This document shows positions 14,944 through 23,765 of a DNA stretch of 27,004 nucleotides, in pieces. The position numbers and the translations under genes were made by a program. This DNA is from Methylocystaceae bacterium (lineage in GTDB: Bacteria > Pseudomonadota > Alphaproteobacteria > Rhizobiales > Beijerinckiaceae): contig PQAN01000231.1 in the NCBI GenBank assembly GCA_003105285.1, forward strand, positions 1-27,004. Direction: 5' to 3'. How positions within the stretch are numbered: the first letter of the stretch is position 1; each line of letters starts with the position of its first letter. Under the pieces are notes generated by a model. It searched no databases and was not told the origin of the DNA. It saw nothing but the letters and a program-made list of their open reading frames with translations.

Positions 14944-16035
14944 ATGGCGACCCCGCATTTCCACTGGTTCAACCCCGTGCGGCGCGACGCCGCCGCTTCC
15001 GGCGGCGGGCGTTCGCCGGATATCGATTATCGTCGCGACGTCGCTCGCGCCGCCGAACGCAACGGCTTCGAGTCGATCCTCTGCATGGTCGGCAAGGATG
15101 TCGACGATCCGTGGATCGCGGCGAGTTCGTTGATCTCGGCGACGAAGCGCGTCAAATTCATCGTCGCCGTGCGGCCGGGCTACACCCATCCGGCCGTCGT
15201 CGCGCATCATGCCGCGAGCTTCCAGAATGTCTCGAACGACCGACTCTGGCTGAACATCGTGACCGCCTCACATGAGGCCGAGCTGCGTGGATATGGCGAT
15301 TTCCTCGACAAGGCGAGTCGCTACGAACGCACGGCGGAGTTCTTCGAGGTCCTGAAGAGCGCGTGGAGCGGCCAGAGCTTCTCCTATTCCGGCAAGCATT
15401 ATCGGGTCGAGAACGGCGGCCTCTCGGCTCCTCTCGCGGTGACGCCGAAGCTGTTCATCGGCGGATCGTCGGCCGAGGGGCAAAGGATCGGCGCCGCATA
15501 TGCGGACGTTCACCTCTCCTATGGCGAGCCGCCGCCCCTGCTTCGCGAGCATGTCGAGCGCGTGAGGGAACTCGCCGACAAGGAGAGCCGCACCGTTCGA
15601 TTCGGCATCAGAATCCATGTCATCACACGTCCGACCTCGGAAGCCGCTTGGGCCGAGGCCGATCGGTTCCTGGCGGGTCTCGATCCGTTGCAGATCGAAC
15701 GGCAGAAGAAAGCGATAGAAGAGCGCGCCTCTGTCGGACAGGCGCGCGTGCAGTCGTTCAGGGGACGAAGGGACGACCCCGATTCGCTGAAAATCTATCC
15801 CAACATATGGGCGGGGACCGGGCTCGTCAGCGGCGGCGGCGGATCGACGGCGCTCGTCGGATCTTATGAGGAAGTCGCCGAACGTATCGACGAATATCTG
15901 TCGATCGGCGTCGAGCATTTCATCATATCGGGACGACCGCTGCTCGAGTCGGCCTATGAGGTCGGGGAAGGCGTGTTGTCCTTGTTCCGCGACCGTTTCG
16001 TCGAACAGGCGTCGAACAGAGAGGTAGCCGCATGA
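14944..16035 (+). CDS. SsuD-like FMN-dependent alkanesulfonate monooxygenase (copy 2)
   Basis: A 363-residue SsuD/MsuD-type monooxygenase, paralogous to 7252-8361 (shared HFHWF start, FIVAVRPGYT, LWLNIVT, GGSSAEG/GGSSAGG, WAGTGLV, GSTALVGSYE). Against E. coli SsuD as remembered, the FGIRIH Arg/His pair is kept (Arg223, His225), but the active-site Cys position is Val53, loop Arg297 is Ser296 and Tyr331 is Arg331. This is the mirror of copy 1, which keeps the Cys but loses the Arg/His pair, so the two probably favour different substrates. It needs FMNH2 from a reductase not encoded here. Its stop overlaps the next gene's ATG by 4 bases (ATGA), a sign of translational coupling with the DszC-like partner. 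Confidence 0.87.
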   Translation: MATPHFHWFNPVRRDAAASGGGRSPDIDYRRDVARAAERNGFESILCMVGKDVDDPWIAASSLISATKRVKFIVAVRPGYTHPAVVAHHAASFQNVSNDRLWLNIVTASHEAELRGYGDFLDKASRYERTAEFFEVLKSAWSGQSFSYSGKHYRVENGGLSAPLAVTPKLFIGGSSAEGQRIGAAYADVHLSYGEPPPLLREHVERVRELADKESRTVRFGIRIHVITRPTSEAAWAEADRFLAGLDPLQIERQKKAIEERASVGQARVQSFRGRRDDPDSLKIYPNIWAGTGLVSGGGGSTALVGSYEEVAERIDEYLSIGVEHFIISGRPLLESAYEVGEGVLSLFRDRFVEQASNREVAA

Positions 16036-17318
16036 CAATTTTGGCCGAGGTGAGATCGGTCGAACCCTCGACCTCGGGGCTCGACATTCGTCAAACGATC
16101 GCGGCGTTGCGCGCCGGCGGAGACGAGGCCGTGATCGCCGCGGCGGAGGCCATCGCCCCGGCGATCGCCGAGAGAGCCGATTATCACGATCGCACCGGCA
16201 TATTCCCGACGCGTAATTTCGAGGAACTGTGGGCGAGCGGCCTGACGTCCCTGAGCTTGCCGGCCTCGGCCGGCGGCGTCGGCGCTTCGCTCTATGCGAC
16301 GTCGAGAGCGCTCGGTCTCGTCGCAAAAGCCGATGGATCGACGGCTTTCCTCCTGAAATGGCATTTGACGCGATTTCGCGACGCCGCTTCGAAATGGCCG
16401 GAGCCAGTGCGCAGCGACGTGCTCCGCGAGATTTTATCCGGCCCGGCGTTGATCGCCGGCCTGCGCGTCGAGCCGGAACTCGGGTCGCCGGCGCGCGGTG
16501 GAACACCCGGCACGCGCGCAAAGCTCGTCGTCGGGCCGAATGGCGAGAAAAAATGGAGGATCAGCGGTCACAAGATTTATGGTTCGGGCAGCGTCGCCGT
16601 CCGTTGGTTCGCGGTCTGGGGAGCGACGCTCGAGGAGGATGGGCCGGTGCGCGTCGGATCCTTCCTCGTTCCTGCGGGAACGCCGGGCGTCGAAATCATC
16701 GAGGGCTCGTGGGATCAGATTGGAATGCGGGCGACCGCGAGCAACGACATCGTCTTTCACGACGTCGAGATCCCTTATGAAAACGCCATCGGCCTGCTGC
16801 CGTTTCAGGGAGCCGATCCGCTGTCCGCGCGCCGCAAGGAATCGGCCGTCGCCGATTGGGGCTCGGTTCTGGAGGCGAGCCTCTATGCCGGCATCGCCGA
16901 CGCGACGCGCGATTGGCTCGTCGTCTATCTGAACAAGAGAGCGCCGGCCAGTCTCGGCGCGCCGCTCTCGCATCTGGAGCGCTTTCAACTCGCGGTCGGC
17001 GAAATCGAGCTCTTGACCTACGCCAACCGCCAACTGATCGACAGCGTCTCGCGCCGCATCGATGCGCAGAGCGCCGGCGAAACGAGTTTGGAGCAAGAGG
17101 TGACGGGAAACGAGACCGCCATGGTCAAAGTCGCCGCCGTCCGCAATGCGATCGCCGCCGTCGACCTCGCCGTTTCCCTGGTCGGAAATCCGGGTCTCGC
17201 CTACCGGCACCCCGTGCAGCGCTATTATCGCGACGTATTGCATGGACGCGTTCATGAGCCGCAGGCCGACACGATCCTGCTCGCCACCGGGCGGCAGGCG
17301 CTCGGCCTAGGGGCGTGA
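16032..17318 (+). CDS. DszC/SfnB-like flavoprotein of the acyl-CoA dehydrogenase fold (copy 2)
   Basis: A 428-residue acyl-CoA dehydrogenase-fold protein, longer at the N-terminus than copy 1. It shares the blocks around LGSPARGG, WRISGHKIYGSGS, FLVPAGTPGVEIIEGSWDQIGMRATASNDIVF, YLNKRAPASLGAPLS and RYYRDVLHGRVHEPQ with the gene at 5979-7166. At the site where MCAD has YEGT, this copy reads His408-Glu409-Pro, closer to the HDP of DszC/SfnB than to the dehydrogenases. A sulfur-oxygenating flavin monooxygenase is the favoured reading, but because a Glu is present at the catalytic position dehydrogenase activity is less firmly excluded than for copy 1. It is coupled by a 4-base overlap to the SsuD-like gene upstream; the same SsuD-DszC gene order occurs on the minus strand. 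Cytoplasmic. Confidence 0.84.
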   Translation: MTILAEVRSVEPSTSGLDIRQTIAALRAGGDEAVIAAAEAIAPAIAERADYHDRTGIFPTRNFEELWASGLTSLSLPASAGGVGASLYATSRALGLVAKADGSTAFLLKWHLTRFRDAASKWPEPVRSDVLREILSGPALIAGLRVEPELGSPARGGTPGTRAKLVVGPNGEKKWRISGHKIYGSGSVAVRWFAVWGATLEEDGPVRVGSFLVPAGTPGVEIIEGSWDQIGMRATASNDIVFHDVEIPYENAIGLLPFQGADPLSARRKESAVADWGSVLEASLYAGIADATRDWLVVYLNKRAPASLGAPLSHLERFQLAVGEIELLTYANRQLIDSVSRRIDAQSAGETSLEQEVTGNETAMVKVAAVRNAIAAVDLAVSLVGNPGLAYRHPVQRYYRDVLHGRVHEPQADTILLATGRQALGLGA

Positions 17319-17320
17319 TC

Positions 17321-18970
17321 ATGACATTGTCGAGCGGCTTTGAAAATATATCCGACATTGCGCCTGCCGGGAGGCGAGCGCTGTCGCGTCGCGGTCTGTT
17401 GCGTGGCATTTCCGCAGGCGGTCTCGCCATGGGTCTGCCAGGAGGTTCTTTCGCCTTTGCGCAAGAAGGCGGGACCGGCGGGACGCTCATTATCGGTCAG
17501 GACCCGGAGCCGCTCGCATTGACGAGCGCCGCCTCGATCGATCCCGGCACGATCGCCGTCTCGGGGAAAATATTCGATCGGCTGTTCTTCATGGGCGTCG
17601 ACGGCAAGCTGACGCCGCAACTCGCCACCGGCTTGTCGTTGAGCGCCGACGGCAAAGCCATCGCCTTGTCGCTGCGGCCGGGGGTGCTGTGGCACGACGG
17701 CAAGCCGTTCACATCCGTCGATGTGGCCTATTCGCTCACCGAGGTGTGGAAGAAGCACCACTCGCGTGGCTACATGTCCTACGTCAATGTGATCGGCGTC
17801 GATACGCCAGATCCGCTGACCGCCGTCATCCGCCTGTCCCAGCCTGCGCCTTATATCTCCGAGTCGCTCGCCGACGGCGAGTCGCAGGTCGTTCCCGCGC
17901 ATCTCTACGCCGGAACCGACGTCCTCATCAATCCGCGCAATCGCGATCCGATCGGAACGGGTCCCTTTCGGTTCGTGAGATGGGAGAGAGGCAGCCATAT
18001 TCTGCTCGAGCGCAATCCGCATTATTGGGGCGCGCCGCGTCCCTATCTCGATCAAGTCTATTTCCGCTTCCTCAAGGACGGCGCGGCGACGGTCGCCGCG
18101 TTGGAAACCGGCGCGATCCACTATGTGAGCGGCAGCAATGTTCCGCTCACCGATATCGAGCGGCTGAAGAAGACGCCGTCGATCGTCGTCGAGCGCTTCG
18201 ACTCTTCCTATTCTCCGACGCTTCTCGGGTTCGGCTTCAACCTCGATAGGCCGATCTTCAAGGATGTGCGCGTCAGACAGGCCATCGCGCACGCCATCGA
18301 CCGGGAGTTCATCCTGAAAAACATATGGCAGGGCCTCGGCAGTTTGTCCGACGCTCCCGTACCGCCGCAAAACATCGAATTTCACGCTTCCGACGTCCCG
18401 AAATATCCATTCGATCTGACCAAGGCGGAAGCGCTGCTCGATCGAGCCGGCTACCCCCGGCAAGCGGATGGGACCAGGCTGGCCTTCACCTGCGACCCGA
18501 AAATGCCGAGCGCGCTCGTGACGAAGGCCGCGCAGTTCATTCGCGCCACGCTCGCCCGCATCGGCGTGCGCGTCGAAATTCGCACACAGAGTCTCGGTGA
18601 ATATCTAGATCGCGTCTTCACGCGCCGCGACTTCGACACCATCGTCTACACCTCCGGCTTCGCCATCGATCCAGCGCTCGGCATTCAACGGTTCTACTGG
18701 ACAAAGACGTTCCAGCCGGGCGTGCCGTTTTCCAACGCCGTCCATTATTCCGTTCCGGAAGTCGATGCTCTGCTCGAGGCCGCGCAAGTGGAGCTCGACA
18801 AGTCCAAACGGCGCGCGCTCTATGTCGAGGCGCAACACGCGATACAGCGCGACGTGCCGATCGTCCCTCTGCTTTTTCCCGACGTCATCGTCCTGCACAG
18901 TCGGCGTCTTCGCAACGCCGTGCAATATCGAAACGACAATCTTGCTCGAGCGGTGATCGATCCGGCATGA
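17321..18970 (+). CDS. Peptide/nickel-type ABC substrate-binding protein 2 (Tat signal)
   Basis: A 549-residue family 5 binding protein with a clear twin-arginine signal (LSRRGLLRGISAGGLAMGLP, cleavage near FAFA-Q). Its body parallels binding protein 1 block for block (QDPEPLALTSAASIDPGTIAVSGKIF, LRPGVLWHDGKPF, IGTGPFRFVRWERG, RVRQAIAHAIDREFILKNIWQ, TQSLGEYLDRVFTRRDFD). By eye well over half the residues match, so it arose by duplication within this locus. It abuts the permease gene with a 4-base overlap and is therefore the cognate binding protein; the first copy probably shares the same permeases. GTG 17315 would overlap the previous stop, but ATG 17321 is preferred. Differences cluster in the middle (about 120-300), which may alter ligand choice. 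Confidence 0.88.
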   Translation: MTLSSGFENISDIAPAGRRALSRRGLLRGISAGGLAMGLPGGSFAFAQEGGTGGTLIIGQDPEPLALTSAASIDPGTIAVSGKIFDRLFFMGVDGKLTPQLATGLSLSADGKAIALSLRPGVLWHDGKPFTSVDVAYSLTEVWKKHHSRGYMSYVNVIGVDTPDPLTAVIRLSQPAPYISESLADGESQVVPAHLYAGTDVLINPRNRDPIGTGPFRFVRWERGSHILLERNPHYWGAPRPYLDQVYFRFLKDGAATVAALETGAIHYVSGSNVPLTDIERLKKTPSIVVERFDSSYSPTLLGFGFNLDRPIFKDVRVRQAIAHAIDREFILKNIWQGLGSLSDAPVPPQNIEFHASDVPKYPFDLTKAEALLDRAGYPRQADGTRLAFTCDPKMPSALVTKAAQFIRATLARIGVRVEIRTQSLGEYLDRVFTRRDFDTIVYTSGFAIDPALGIQRFYWTKTFQPGVPFSNAVHYSVPEVDALLEAAQVELDKSKRRALYVEAQHAIQRDVPIVPLLFPDVIVLHSRRLRNAVQYRNDNLARAVIDPA

Positions 18971-20043
18971 CAGACAACGCTTCCATTTCATCGAGCGGCG
19001 CGGCCGAACGGTCCCCGGCGGCGTCGCGCGTGGGCGTCGCCATCTCGCGCGCGTCACGCCATCTGGCGTTTCGAGCCGCTCCGACGGTTTTGTGCGTGCT
19101 GCTCGCCAATTTCTTTCTGCTGAAGCTCATGCCGGGCGACGCCGCCGACGTTCTCGCCGGCGAGCTCGGTTCGGCGACCGAAGAAACCATGCGGGCGTTG
19201 CGCTCGCATCTGGGGCTCGACGCGACCGTTTTCGAGCAATTGCTGAACTATTTTGCCCATCTCGCGCATTTCAGCCTCGGCTTCTCGCCGCGCTACAATG
19301 CTCCGGTTCTCGAAGTCATACTGAGCCGCCTGCCGTGGACGCTGCTGCTCATGGCGACCGCCTTCGCCATCGCCTTGCTCGTCGGCATTTCGGCCGGAGT
19401 CGTGATGGCGACGTGGAGAAACCGTTGGCCGGATCGAGTCATCGGGACAATCGTCCTGTTCTTCTACTCCACCCCGGGGTTCTGGATCGCGCTCGCTTTC
19501 GTCGTCGTCTTCTCCGTTTATCTCGGCTGGCTGCCGAGCGACGGCAACGTCACGATCGGCAAGACGCTGCGAGGTTGGGCCTATCTCACGGACATCGCGT
19601 CGCATCTGCTTCTTCCGGCGATTGCGTTGAGCGCACATTTCATCGCCATTTACGCGCGCCTCACGCGAGCGGCGATGGTCGAGGTCGCACGACAGGATTT
19701 CGTGCGCACCGCGGTCGCCAAAGGCGTTCATCCGATCGGGGTGGTTTTCCGTCATGTGCTGCGCAACGCCCTCATCCCTGTGACGACGGCGGCCGGAATG
19801 CACATCGGCAATCTTCTCGGCGGCGCCGCCGCGATCGAAACCGTCTTCAGCTGGCCAGGGCTCGGACGACTCGCGTTGGAAGCGGTGAACTCGCGCGATT
19901 ACCCGATTCTGCTCGGCATACTGCTGTTGTCGTCATTGCTCGTCATCGTCGCAAATCTATTGGTGGACCTGCTGCATGCCGCGATCGATCCGAGAACTCG
20001 TCTCAACTCCGAAAGCGTCATCGGCGCCGGCGGAGCGCACTGA
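18967..20043 (+). CDS. ABC transporter permease, DppB/OppB type
   Basis: A 358-residue inner-membrane permease. The first membrane segment is TVLCVLLANFFLLKLMPGD; the canonical MPGD follows it as in DppB. The periplasmic loop is LGLDATVFEQLLNYFAHLAHFSLGFS. Four or five further membrane segments are visible (LLLMATAFAIALLVGISAGVV, IVLFFYSTPGFWIALAFVVVF, LLLPAIALSAHFIAIYARL, and C-terminal ILLGILLLSSLLVIVANLLVD). The coupling-helix EAA loop is VEVARQDFVRTAVAKGV. It is preceded by a cytoplasmic Ser/Ala-rich tail of about 35 residues, longer than usual. It pairs with the second permease and the fused ATPase downstream. Its start overlaps the binding-protein stop (ATGA). Confidence 0.92.
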   Translation: MTDNASISSSGAAERSPAASRVGVAISRASRHLAFRAAPTVLCVLLANFFLLKLMPGDAADVLAGELGSATEETMRALRSHLGLDATVFEQLLNYFAHLAHFSLGFSPRYNAPVLEVILSRLPWTLLLMATAFAIALLVGISAGVVMATWRNRWPDRVIGTIVLFFYSTPGFWIALAFVVVFSVYLGWLPSDGNVTIGKTLRGWAYLTDIASHLLLPAIALSAHFIAIYARLTRAAMVEVARQDFVRTAVAKGVHPIGVVFRHVLRNALIPVTTAAGMHIGNLLGGAAAIETVFSWPGLGRLALEAVNSRDYPILLGILLLSSLLVIVANLLVDLLHAAIDPRTRLNSESVIGAGGAH

Positions 20044-20044
20044 A

Positions 20045-21013
20045 TTGGACAACTCTTCGCTTTCTCCACTCGCTGGCGGCGGCGAAAGGCGCTGCGGGCT
20101 CGACCTCGCGACGCGCGTCGCCCGAATCGCGGCGGCTCTGCGTCCCTCGTCTTCGCGGCGACGGCCGGATGCGCGGCGAACCGCGCTACGGGCGTTTTTC
20201 CGCGATCCGCAGGTCGTCGTCGGCCTCGTCCTCTTGACGGCCATTCTCGGCCTCGCCGCCGCCGCGGACTGGCTCTATCTCGGCGACCCGCTCGACACAG
20301 TGGCGCAGCCGCTGCTCGCGCCATTCGAAAATCCGGGCTATCCGCTCGGAACGGATTCGCTCGGACGAGATATCGCTGCAGGCATCGCCCATGGCGCGAG
20401 GACGTCGCTCTTCATCGGCTTCGTCGCGACGGCGATCGGCCTGGCGCTGGGCGTTCTCATCGGCGGGGTGGGGGGCTATTTCGGCGGTTGGGTCGACCGA
20501 CTACTGCTGCAACTGACCGAGCTCTTGCAGGCTACGCCCGTATTCCTCCTGGTCGTCGTCATCGTCGCGCTCGATCGGCCGACGACGATGCGAATCTCTC
20601 TCGCGATCGGGTTGACGTCATGGCCGATCGTCGCCCGGCTCTTACGCGCGGAGTTCCGGTCCTTGCTGCAGTGCGATTTCGTGCTGGCCGCCAGAACGCA
20701 AGGATTCGGCGACGCGCGGATTATTTTCCGCGAAATTCTTCCCAATGCGCTGCCGCCGATCGTCGCGATCGCATCGATGAAGGTGGCGACCGCCATTCTG
20801 CTCGAATCCGGACTGGCTTTTCTCGGCATAGGCGACGCCAATCGAATCAGCTGGGGGAGCATGATCGGCGACGGTCGTGAATTGTTGCGCACGGCCTGGC
20901 ATCTCACTGTGGAGCCCGGGCTTGCCCTGACCGCGACCATCCTGTCGCTCAATCTGATCGGCGATGGATTGAACGACGCGCTCAATCCGCGTCTGCGAGG
21001 CGAATCCGAATGA
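20045..21013 (+). CDS. ABC transporter permease, DppC/OppC type
   Basis: About 322 residues. The core is a normal DppC: first membrane segment VVVGLVLLTAILGLAAAADWL, then the family block NPGYPLGTDSLGRDIAAGIAHGARTSL, further segments (FIGFVATAIGLALGVLIGGVGGYFGG and others), the EAA loop CDFVLAARTQGFGDARIIFREILPN, and C-terminal NLIGDGLNDALNPRLRG. The start is uncertain. TTG 20045 follows the previous stop with GGAG nine bases upstream; ATG 19976 would overlap the first permease by 68 bases. The first 50 residues (LSPLAGGGERR...RPSSSRRRPDARR) are low-complexity and Arg-rich, look unlike a normal permease N-terminus, and may derive from an inserted intergenic repeat. It works with the DppB-type permease. 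Confidence 0.88.
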   Translation: MDNSSLSPLAGGGERRCGLDLATRVARIAAALRPSSSRRRPDARRTALRAFFRDPQVVVGLVLLTAILGLAAAADWLYLGDPLDTVAQPLLAPFENPGYPLGTDSLGRDIAAGIAHGARTSLFIGFVATAIGLALGVLIGGVGGYFGGWVDRLLLQLTELLQATPVFLLVVVIVALDRPTTMRISLAIGLTSWPIVARLLRAEFRSLLQCDFVLAARTQGFGDARIIFREILPNALPPIVAIASMKVATAILLESGLAFLGIGDANRISWGSMIGDGRELLRTAWHLTVEPGLALTATILSLNLIGDGLNDALNPRLRGESE

Positions 21014-22704
21014 GCGGGCTCCTCGAAATTCTTGGACTGACGGTTCGATTCGCGGGCAAGACCGTCGTCGACGGGTTGAACCTCACGATCGACGCCGGAG
21101 ACACATTGGCGCTCGTCGGCGAGTCGGGAAGCGGAAAATCCACCGCCGCCTTGGCGCTGATGCGTCTCCTGGCGCCCGAAGCGGATATCGGCGGCAAAAT
21201 TCTTTTCGAAGGTCGAGACATTCTCGATCTTCGACCGAAGGAGTTGCGCGCGCTTCGTGGCGGCGCGGTCTCGATGATTTTTCAGGACCCGACGTCCTCC
21301 CTCAATCCAGTGACGACCGTCGGATCGCAGATCGCGGAGGCCGTGCGGCTGCATGTCGGGCTGACCGGAGCCGAGCTGCGCAGCCGCGTCGTCGAACTGC
21401 TGCAGTTGGTCGAGATACCGAACGCGGAAGCGCGCATCGGCGATTATCCGCATCAATTCTCAGGCGGGCAGAGACAGAGAATCATGATCGCCATGGCGGT
21501 CGCGAGCGCCCCGAAGCTGCTGATCGCCGACGAGCCGACGACCTCCCTCGACGCCACGATCCAGGCTCGCATCTTGCGCCTATTGGATCGATTGAAGCGC
21601 GAACTGTCGATGTCGCTGCTGCTCATCACGCATGATCTCGGCGTGGTCGGACAGTGGGCGAACCGAGTCGCTGTGATGTATCGCGGCGCCAAGGTCGAGG
21701 ACGGCTCGACCGAACGAATTTTCACGGCGCCGCGACATCCGCATACGAGGCAATTGCTGCATGCGGCGTCGAGTCTGGACGAGACGAGACATTATACCAC
21801 TTCGCGCGCGAACGACGGCGAAGATGTCTCGCCGAGGCCGACGGAAGTCGTTTCCGCAGAGAGGCAGAGGACGAAACTCTCCGACATTCGCAATCCGCTG
21901 CTTTCGGTGCGAGAACTCAGCGCTCGTTACGCCTCCAAAGGCCGCGCGGTCACCGCCGTGAACAACGTCAGCTTCGACATCTTCCGCGGGGAGACGGTCG
22001 GTCTCGTCGGCGAGTCCGGCTGCGGCAAGTCCACCCTCTCGCGCGCGATCCTACGATTGGTTCAAAATGTCGGCGGACGCATCGTTCTCGACGGCGTCGA
22101 CATAGCCAGAGCGAGCGAGGCCGAACTGCGCCCGTTTCGGCCACGCATGCAGATGATCTTTCAGGATCCGCACGCTTCGCTCAACCCGCGCATGAGGATC
22201 GGCGATATTCTCGACAACGTCTTGATCGTCGGCGGGGTGAAGAACCGAGACGATCGATCGCGGCGCATTCGCCATATCGTCGACCGTGTCGAACTTCCAT
22301 CCGATACGCTCGAGCGTTACGTCCACGAGTTCTCGGGAGGACAAAAGCAGAGGATCGGCATTGCGAGGGCTCTGCTCCCGCGTCCGGCTCTGCTCATCTG
22401 CGATGAGCCGGTGTCGTCGCTCGACGCGTCGATCCGCGGGGCGATTCTCGACCTCCTCATCGACGTCAAAGCGGAATTCGATCTCTCCTATCTGTTCATT
22501 TCGCACGATCTGTCCGTCGTGCGTTACATCGCCGACCGCGTTCTGGTGATGCAAGACGGCGAGATCGTCGAGTCCGGCGATCGGCGCGATATCTGGAACT
22601 CGCCCCGGCATCCTTTCACCCGCAGCCTCATAGACGCCGTTCCGCAACCGGCCTTCGCATTTGCGGACGCACATGACGCGGCGGCTCCTCGATACGCACT
22701 TTGA
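21010..22704 (+). CDS. Fused double ATPase of the peptide-type ABC importer (DppD-DppF type)
   Basis: A 564-residue protein carrying two nucleotide-binding domains in one chain, like GsiA and YejF. NBD1: Walker A GESGSGKST (37-45), signature SGGQR (151-155), Walker B LLIADEP (170-176), and a switch His in ITHDL. A linker of about 50 residues follows (about 250-298). NBD2: Walker A GESGCGKST (334-342), signature SGGQK (442-446), Walker B LLICDEP (461-467), His in ISHDL. Both sites look competent. The C-terminal RHPHTRQLL and RHPFTRSL blocks are typical of the oligopeptide family. It powers the two permeases encoded directly upstream. ATG 21010 overlaps the permease stop by 4 bases. Confidence 0.94.
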   Translation: MSGLLEILGLTVRFAGKTVVDGLNLTIDAGDTLALVGESGSGKSTAALALMRLLAPEADIGGKILFEGRDILDLRPKELRALRGGAVSMIFQDPTSSLNPVTTVGSQIAEAVRLHVGLTGAELRSRVVELLQLVEIPNAEARIGDYPHQFSGGQRQRIMIAMAVASAPKLLIADEPTTSLDATIQARILRLLDRLKRELSMSLLLITHDLGVVGQWANRVAVMYRGAKVEDGSTERIFTAPRHPHTRQLLHAASSLDETRHYTTSRANDGEDVSPRPTEVVSAERQRTKLSDIRNPLLSVRELSARYASKGRAVTAVNNVSFDIFRGETVGLVGESGCGKSTLSRAILRLVQNVGGRIVLDGVDIARASEAELRPFRPRMQMIFQDPHASLNPRMRIGDILDNVLIVGGVKNRDDRSRRIRHIVDRVELPSDTLERYVHEFSGGQKQRIGIARALLPRPALLICDEPVSSLDASIRGAILDLLIDVKAEFDLSYLFISHDLSVVRYIADRVLVMQDGEIVESGDRRDIWNSPRHPFTRSLIDAVPQPAFAFADAHDAAAPRYAL

Positions 22705-22726
22705 TACGAGAAAGAGTGGGAACCTC

Positions 22727-23755
22727 ATGAAATACCGCAAGTTGGGTCGCAGTGGACTGACTGTGTCCGAACTCAGCCTGGGAACGATGTTGTTCGGCAG
22801 CTTCGCCGACGTCGAGACGTCGCGCCGCATCATCGCCAAAGCGCGTGACCAGGGAGTCAATTTCATCGACACCGCCGACGTCTATGTGAGGGGCCGCGCG
22901 GAGGAGATTGTCGGTGAAGCGATCGCCGGCGTGCGAGACGAATGGGTGGTCGCGACCAAGCTCGGCAACGCCGTCGCCGAGAATCCGGGCCCGAATCAGC
23001 GTGGGCTGTCGCGCAAATATGTGTTCGAGGCGGTCGAGAAGAGCCTGAAGAGGCTGAAGACGGATTATATCGATCTCTATTATCTCCACCGCGAGGACCG
23101 CGAAACGCCGATCGCCGAGACCCTCAACGCGCTCGCCGAGCTCGTCCGGCAAGGCAAGATCCGCTACTTCGGCATTTCCAATTTTCAGAGCTGGAAAATC
23201 GCCGAGTTCAGCCATCTGGCCGACCGGGCGGGAATCGATCGACCGATCGCCAGCCAGATCACCTACAACATCGTGAACAGAAATCATGAAAAGGAGCTTT
23301 TCCATCTGACCGAATATTACGGGCAGGGGGTCGTCGCGTACAGTCCACTGGCGCGCGGCATATTGACCGGGAAATATCTGCCGGACGCGCCGCCGCCTGC
23401 CGGCACGCGCGCCGCCCGCAACGACAAGAAGCTGCATCAAAACGAATGGCGACCGGAATCCTTGGCGATCGCCCAAGAGATTCGGGCGCATGCCGAGAGA
23501 AGGGGCGTCAGTGCGGCCGAATTCGCCGTCGCCTGGGTGCTGAACAACGACGCCATCACATCGATCATCGCCGGACCTCGCACCGAGGAACAATGGGACG
23601 TTTATGTGCGCGCGCTCGACTACGAGACGACTGCGGAGGACGAGGCCTTCGTCGATTCTCTCGTGGCGCCGGGTCATTCGTCGACGCATGGCTTCAACGA
23701 TCCGTCCGACGTCCCGCCGCGCCGCACGCCTCGGTACATTTCCAAGCGTCCTTGA
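22727..23755 (+). CDS. Aldo/keto reductase
   Basis: A 342-residue NADPH-type aldo/keto reductase of the Tas/YajO/Kv-beta-like group. The catalytic tetrad is visible: Asp48 (NFIDTADVY), Tyr53, Lys78 (VATKLG) and His121 (YYLHRED). ISNF (residue 162 region) and the late NNDAITSIIAGPRTEEQ block are also family-typical. The start ATG 22727 gives the canonical MKYRKLGRSGLTVSELSLG opening; the open frame extends upstream but only into the ATPase gene. It lies 22 bp after the ATPase in the same operon. Because SsuD and TauD chemistry releases aldehydes from sulfonates, a role in reducing such aldehydes is plausible (inference); detoxification or another carbonyl substrate cannot be excluded. It is not a flavin reductase by fold. 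Confidence 0.93.
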   Translation: MKYRKLGRSGLTVSELSLGTMLFGSFADVETSRRIIAKARDQGVNFIDTADVYVRGRAEEIVGEAIAGVRDEWVVATKLGNAVAENPGPNQRGLSRKYVFEAVEKSLKRLKTDYIDLYYLHREDRETPIAETLNALAELVRQGKIRYFGISNFQSWKIAEFSHLADRAGIDRPIASQITYNIVNRNHEKELFHLTEYYGQGVVAYSPLARGILTGKYLPDAPPPAGTRAARNDKKLHQNEWRPESLAIAQEIRAHAERRGVSAAEFAVAWVLNNDAITSIIAGPRTEEQWDVYVRALDYETTAEDEAFVDSLVAPGHSSTHGFNDPSDVPPRRTPRYISKRP

Positions 23756-23765
23756 GAAGGAACGC

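Noticed and set aside
13921..15210. 429-residue minus-strand open frame
   Set aside because: It spans three genuine plus-strand genes (binding protein 1, TauD type, SsuD type), which are well supported by motifs.
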